Source: Pseudomonadota bacterium (GTDB taxonomy: Bacteria; Pseudomonadota; Alphaproteobacteria; Rhizobiales; Hyphomicrobiaceae). Taken from it: a stretch of 17,507 nucleotides of DNA. Below the pieces are notes generated by a model that saw only the letters and a list, made by a program, of their open reading frames with translations, had not been told where the DNA came from and ran no database searches. Below, piece by piece: positions 13,496 to 17,507 of the stretch. The stretch covers positions 1 through 17,507 of the forward strand of contig JAEWIJ010000074.1 in assembly GCA_023387235.1 (NCBI GenBank). The letters are read 5' to 3'. A program made the translations under genes and the position numbers. Position 1 is the first letter of the stretch, and each line of letters opens with the position of its first letter.

Positions 13496-15232
13496 TTACG
13501 TGTTGCGCAGGCCGCTGCCGCCGAACCCTGGAATACGGTTAACGAAGATGATGACAATGAAGGTGAGTACCAGCATCGACAGGCCGAGGATTGCGATGGC
13601 GCCGAGATCGCCGCTCTCCTTCAGGTCGAAAATCAGAACGGAAACGACCTTGGTCTCGGACGTGAAAAGCATGATCGCGGCGGAAAGCTCGCGGATCGTC
13701 GAGACGAAGATGAAGCACCAGGTTGCGAGCACGCTCGTGCGCAGCAGCGGGGCCGTGACGTCGATGAGCGAACGCAGGCGCGTCGCGCCGAGAATGCGGC
13801 TCGCATCCTCAAGCTCGGGATGAACCGCGCGGAACGCCGACTGGAGTTGCTGATAGGCGGCGGGCAGCTCGATGGTGATGTACGCCAGCAGCAGCACCCA
13901 GAGCGTGCCATAGAGCACGAACGGTGGCCGCGTGTAGGCGAGGAACAGACCGACGCCAAGCACGATGCCGGGAATGGCGAGCGGCGCAGTCGCAAGAAAG
14001 CCGAGAAACCGATAGCCCGTGACCGCCTTGCGCGCAGTCGCGTAGCTGATCACGAGCGCGAGCACGGTGCCGATCGTCGCCGACGCCGCGCCCAGGATGA
14101 ACGTATTCTTGAGCGCGAGATGCGTCGTCGAGAGCTCGAAGAACGTGAAGTGGACGTTCTTCATGGTGAATGTCGCGGGCGTGAGCAGCGTCGTCGCAAC
14201 CGGCGAAAAGGCGGCGTTCAGCAGCGCGAAGTAGGGCAGGAACACCGGCAGCATAAGAACGATCACGACGAACGTCATCGCCGGCACCACGAACCAGCCG
14301 AGACGGATCAGGCGCGGCTGGCCCGACTTTCCGCCGACGATCGAGTAACCCTTGCGACCGAGAATCATCTGCTGGCCGCGCAGCAGTATCACGGTCAGGA
14401 ACAGGAGCGGCAACGCCGCAGCAGCGGCGAGCTCGGGCTTCGGCGGATACTGAAACAGGCTCCAGATCTTGGTCGTCATGGTGTGGAAGCCCGCCGGCAG
14501 CGCAAGAATGGCCGGCGAGCCGAACAGGATCATCGCCTGCAGAAACGCGACGAGCGCGCCGGCCAGCAATGCCGGCAGCACCAGCGGGATCGTCACGCGC
14601 CGGGCCGTGGTCCAGGTTCCACCACCGAGGATGGACGAAGCATCCTCGAGATCGCCCGGTATACGGTCCAGTGCATTGGCCACGAGCACGAACACGTAGG
14701 GGAATGTGTAGCAGGCGATGACGAAGATCAGGCCATGCATGGAATAGATGTTGAAGAGATAGGCATCCATCTCCGCGCCGGTCACGAAGCGATAGAACTT
14801 GTTGAGCAGGCCGCTGTTCGGCGCCGCGAGAATTTCCCAGGCGATCGCGCCGAGAAAGGGCGGCGTCACGAACGACGCCGTGACGAGCGCGCGAATGGTT
14901 CGCGTCATCGGCAGGTCCGTGCGCGCAACGAGCCAACCCATGGGCGCTGCGACGAGGCAGCAAGCGACACTCGAGCTCACAGCCACGATCATCGTCGTGA
15001 TCAGCGGCTGGACGAGATCGGGATCGCTGAGCAGCGTGCGGAAGTGCGCGAGCGTGAAAAAGCGCGCCTTGGTCGCCGGATCGACACTCGTGACGCTGTA
15101 GATCGCCAGCCACGAGATGGGCAGGATGATGAGGACGCACAGCAGCGCGGCGAACGTGAGCAGCAGCGGGACGGAGAGATCGACCTTGAAGGTTTGCCGG
15201 CCCGCTTTCCGCCCCGGCAGCGCAATAGTCAT
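13496..15232 (-). CDS. ABC importer permease, two fused membrane domains (FbpB/AfuB-like)
   Basis: A 578-residue inner-membrane protein with about twelve hydrophobic helices and two copies of the importer permease domain. Each copy has an EAA-type loop that contacts the ATPase: LEDASSILGGG...IPLVLPALL (195-223) and ELEDASRILGA...APLL (473-497). Fused double permeases of this type are typical of ferric-iron, thiamine and phosphonate-type importers; the C-terminal STIRELSAAIMLF segment (511-523) fits that group. The actual substrate cannot be read. The open frame extends upstream to 15376 but that part overlaps the binding-protein gene and is charged and unlike the family; ATG 15232 is the sensible start. 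It follows the first binding-protein gene by 76 bases on the same strand. No ATPase gene follows it. Confidence 0.9.
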   Translation of the reverse strand: MTIALPGRKAGRQTFKVDLSVPLLLTFAALLCVLIILPISWLAIYSVTSVDPATKARFFTLAHFRTLLSDPDLVQPLITTMIVAVSSSVACCLVAAPMGWLVARTDLPMTRTIRALVTASFVTPPFLGAIAWEILAAPNSGLLNKFYRFVTGAEMDAYLFNIYSMHGLIFVIACYTFPYVFVLVANALDRIPGDLEDASSILGGGTWTTARRVTIPLVLPALLAGALVAFLQAMILFGSPAILALPAGFHTMTTKIWSLFQYPPKPELAAAAALPLLFLTVILLRGQQMILGRKGYSIVGGKSGQPRLIRLGWFVVPAMTFVVIVLMLPVFLPYFALLNAAFSPVATTLLTPATFTMKNVHFTFFELSTTHLALKNTFILGAASATIGTVLALVISYATARKAVTGYRFLGFLATAPLAIPGIVLGVGLFLAYTRPPFVLYGTLWVLLLAYITIELPAAYQQLQSAFRAVHPELEDASRILGATRLRSLIDVTAPLLRTSVLATWCFIFVSTIRELSAAIMLFTSETKVVSVLIFDLKESGDLGAIAILGLSMLVLTFIVIIFVNRIPGFGGSGLRNT

Positions 15233-15308
15233 GATGCGATGAACCTGCTCGTTGTTCGCACGCGAGGGACATCGCGCACTGTCGATGCCCCCTCGCGGCC
15301 GATCCTTT

Positions 15309-16385
15309 CTAGACCTTGAACAGCGCCGAGTAGCGCTTCTTGATATCCTCGGCGTTTTTCTCGATCGCGTCGGCATCCTCCTTCATCAGCTTGATGTCGG
15401 CGAGCCTGCGAACTCCGGGCTTCTCGACGGTCTGGCTGTGCGGAGAATACTGGCGCGCGAAGTCGACAAGGACCTGCTGGGCCTCGCGCGAGTGCATCCA
15501 GTTCTGGAAGAGCCGGCCGGCATTCGGGTTCGGCGCGCTCTTGAAGAGGACACTCGGGCTCGTGGCGAGCGGCGTCCCTTCCTCCGGATAGACGATATCG
15601 ACCGGATCGCCCTTCTCCTTGTACTGGATGACAAGATAGCCGGCGCCGTCGACCATGATGGCACGCTCGCCGAGCGCGATCTTCTTCGGCGTGTCGGTCG
15701 CCGACTGCACCTGCATGATCCGCTGCTTCGAGAGCTTCTCGAAGTACTCCCAGCCGAGGTCGCGCGCCGTCTGGAAGGTCGAGTTCATGATGGTGCCGCT
15801 GTAGGCCGGATGCGCCTTGACCATCTTGCCGGCCCACTTCGGATCCAGCAGATCCGCGAAGCTCTTCGGCGCCTCGTCGGGCTTCACGAGATTGGTATTG
15901 TAGCCGATGGGTGAGACGAGCACGCGCGTGACGAGGAACAGGCCGTCCGGATCGTAGTACTGCTTGGGATAGTGCTGCGCCACCTCCTCGGGCAGGTACG
16001 GCGTGATCAGGCCGTCGCGCTTCCAGTGGCTCACGTGCGCGAGGTCGGACGTATTGGCGAGATCGACGGCGAAGATGTTGCTCGCATTCTCCTGCGCAAT
16101 CCGGGTGAATACGCGCTCGGCGCCCGAGCGCTCGACGCGCGCGGAAATGCCCGGATAGCGCTGCTCGAACTCGCGCCCGAGACGCTGTGCCAACGTCAGA
16201 TCCATGGCCGTGTAGAAAACGACCTTACCTTCCTTCTTGGCGGCAGCAATCAGCTCCGGCGTGATCGCCGACGCGGCCGGCGCCTGCGCCTTGGCCGGTG
16301 CCGCAAAGACCGAACCGCTCAAGCCGGCGGCGGCAACGGCAGCCGCGCCCTTCAGAATATCCCGACGTGCAGGCTTCCTCGTCAT
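15309..16385 (-). CDS. Tat-exported ABC importer substrate-binding protein, copy nearest the permease
   Basis: A 358-residue periplasmic binding protein of the iron/spermidine-like group. It begins with a twin-arginine signal (ARRDILKG, R7 and R8, then an alanine-rich core ending about residue 34). The mature part starts with EGKVVFYTAMDL and VERSGAERVF and includes NTNLV, SFADLLDPKWAGK, YSGTIM and GERAIM, the usual pattern of solute-binding proteins that close on a small ligand. The tandem neighbour at 16396-17457 is a close paralogue throughout, sharing long blocks such as SFADLLDPKWAGK and MQVQSATD. AGGAGA lies about seven bases before the ATG and overlaps the stop of the upstream copy, which indicates coupled translation. 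The ligand is unknown; iron or an organic anion are both possible. Confidence 0.9.
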   Translation of the reverse strand: MTRKPARRDILKGAAAVAAAGLSGSVFAAPAKAQAPAASAITPELIAAAKKEGKVVFYTAMDLTLAQRLGREFEQRYPGISARVERSGAERVFTRIAQENASNIFAVDLANTSDLAHVSHWKRDGLITPYLPEEVAQHYPKQYYDPDGLFLVTRVLVSPIGYNTNLVKPDEAPKSFADLLDPKWAGKMVKAHPAYSGTIMNSTFQTARDLGWEYFEKLSKQRIMQVQSATDTPKKIALGERAIMVDGAGYLVIQYKEKGDPVDIVYPEEGTPLATSPSVLFKSAPNPNAGRLFQNWMHSREAQQVLVDFARQYSPHSQTVEKPGVRRLADIKLMKEDADAIEKNAEDIKKRYSALFKV

Positions 16386-16395
16386 CGTCGTCTCC

Positions 16396-17457
16396 TCAGA
16401 CCTTGAATAGCTGGGCGTAGCGTTTCTTGATTTCGTCGCTCTGCTTCTCGACGCCGGCGGCGTCCTCCTTCATGAGCTTGATGTCTTTGAGCGGCGTGTG
16501 GCCGGCCTTCTCCTTGACCTGCGGATGAAACGACCGCAGGCCGCCGAAATCGACGATGAGTTGCTGGCATTCGAGGCTGAAGCAGAACGACTGGAACAAG
16601 CGTGCGGCGTTCGGATTCGGCGCCGCCTTGAATATCGCATTGGGCCCGATCACGAGCGGCGTGCCCTCGGTTGCATAGATCGGCGCGACGGGCTGGCCCT
16701 TCTCCATGAGCTGGAAGAGGACATACTCGCTGCCGTCCGCCATAACGGCGCGCTCGCCGATGCCGAGCTTCTTCGGCGGATCCGTCGCCGACTGCACCTG
16801 CATGACGCGCTGCTTCGCGAGCTTCTCGAAATAGTCCCAGCCGATATCGCGCGCGATCTGGAACGTCGCGGTCATGATCGTGCCGCTGTAGGACGGGTGC
16901 GCCTTGACGATCTTGCCAGCCCATTTCGGATCGAGCAAATCGGCGAAACTCTTCGGCGCCTCCTCCGCCTTCACCAGATCGGTATTGTAGGCCATCGCGC
17001 TCAGCGTCGCGCGGAAGCTCGCGAACATGCCGTCGGGATCGCGATGCTCCTCGGGATAGTGTTTCGCGACATCCTCGGGCATGTATGGCGCGAGCAAGCC
17101 GTCGCGCTTCCACACGATCATGTGCGCGGCGTCCGACGAGTTCACGACGTCGACGGCGTGGATATTGCTTCCGTACTCTTGTCCGATGCGCTGAAACACA
17201 CGCTCGGCGCCACTGCGCTCGACGCGCACGGCAATGCCGGAATACTTCGCCTCGAAGGCCTTGCCGATCCGTTGCGCCATCGGCAGGTCGATGGAGGTGT
17301 AATAGACGACCTTGCCTTCCTTGCGCGCCGCCTCGATCAGCGCGTCCGTAATGGCAGTCGGCGGCGGTGCCTGCGCGCGAAGCGGCGTCACCGCCACGCT
17401 TGCCGCCAGCGCGCCCGCGCCCCTGAGCACATCACGTCTGTCAATGGTCCGTGGCAT
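16396..17457 (-). CDS. Tat-exported ABC importer substrate-binding protein, paralogous upstream copy
   Basis: A 353-residue paralogue of the next gene, with twin-arginine signal DRRDVLRG (R7, R8) and cleavage expected near LRA-QA. Mature landmarks are EGKVVYYTSIDL, VERSGAERVF, SFADLLDPKWAGK, YSGTIMTATF and GERAVMADGSEY. By eye more than half of the residues match the neighbouring copy, including the C-terminal IKKRYxxLFKV. Two cysteines in SFCFSLECQQL are absent from the other copy, which has NWMHSREAQQV there. ATG 17457 is chosen over GTG 17475 because AGAGGA lies about eight bases before it and the Tat motif then falls at the usual distance. The stop is 10 bases before the start of the second copy. 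Promoter and any earlier operon genes are beyond the right edge. Confidence 0.9.
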   Translation of the reverse strand: MPRTIDRRDVLRGAGALAASVAVTPLRAQAPPPTAITDALIEAARKEGKVVYYTSIDLPMAQRIGKAFEAKYSGIAVRVERSGAERVFQRIGQEYGSNIHAVDVVNSSDAAHMIVWKRDGLLAPYMPEDVAKHYPEEHRDPDGMFASFRATLSAMAYNTDLVKAEEAPKSFADLLDPKWAGKIVKAHPSYSGTIMTATFQIARDIGWDYFEKLAKQRVMQVQSATDPPKKLGIGERAVMADGSEYVLFQLMEKGQPVAPIYATEGTPLVIGPNAIFKAAPNPNAARLFQSFCFSLECQQLIVDFGGLRSFHPQVKEKAGHTPLKDIKLMKEDAAGVEKQSDEIKKRYAQLFKV

Positions 17458-17507
17458 GGCCGTTTCCTCTCTCACTCAGGATGCCGCTATGCGGTTCATC
17501 CGGCAGT

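Noticed and set aside
13388..15319. A 643-codon open frame on the plus strand, antisense to the permease
   Set aside because: Its translation is almost entirely charged (Arg, Glu, Asp, Gln), the expected complement of a hydrophobic membrane protein.
15233..15376. A 48-codon N-terminal extension of the permease
   Set aside because: It overlaps the binding-protein gene and is rich in Arg and Ser, unlike permease N-termini; ATG 15232 gives the normal length.

Overview
The window looks like chromosomal DNA of an alphaproteobacterium, most likely from the Hyphomicrobiales (Rhizobiales) or a close relative. The reasons are the high GC content with frequent GTG starts, the dusB(nifR3)-ntrB gene pair with overlapping stop and start codons, the fused ispD-ispF gene, and the nearby lipid A/Kdo genes. 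No insertion sequence, phage gene, integrase or CRISPR array was seen. I name a broad group only, because no rRNA or species marker is present.

Layout. Positions 1-1587 (minus) hold the start of ntrB, cut by the window edge, preceded by dusB; the two overlap as ATGA. Divergent from them is ispDF (plus, 1787-2968), encoding two steps of isoprenoid precursor synthesis. A PagL-type lipid A deacylase gene (minus, 3003-3578) follows a soluble four-PAS histidine kinase gene (minus, 3722-6112). Divergent from the kinase is an MsbA-type ABC exporter (plus, about 6387-8246). It converges almost stop-to-stop on a tyrosine/dual-specificity phosphatase gene (minus, 8251-9015). A 445-base gap rich in dyads separates that gene from waaA, the Kdo transferase (plus, 9461-10777). 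waaA converges on a YqgE/AlgH family gene (minus, to 10789). A stand-alone DsbD N-terminal-like periplasmic protein (plus, 11574-12428) and a tRNA-Ser(CGA) (12535-12624) come next. The right end is all minus strand: a short PAS-HisKA_3 protein without an ATPase domain, then an ABC importer made of a fused two-domain permease and two tandem, clearly paralogous Tat-exported binding proteins.

How the genes fit together. PagL, MsbA and WaaA all act on lipid A or Kdo-lipid A, so the middle of the window is an envelope and LPS neighbourhood, although the genes lie in both orientations and do not form one operon. The cytosolic phosphatase and the orphan kinase sit inside this neighbourhood, and any functional link is inference. 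The right-hand importer resembles ferric-iron or small-solute uptake systems; its ATPase is not in the window and would have to lie beyond the right edge or elsewhere.

Most genes are ordinary. I found no clear new multi-gene system. The best leads are the structured non-coding gap before waaA, a terminator-like hairpin in the leader region of the PAS kinase, the ATPase-less PAS-HisKA_3 protein abutting tRNA-Ser, and the duplicated binding proteins.
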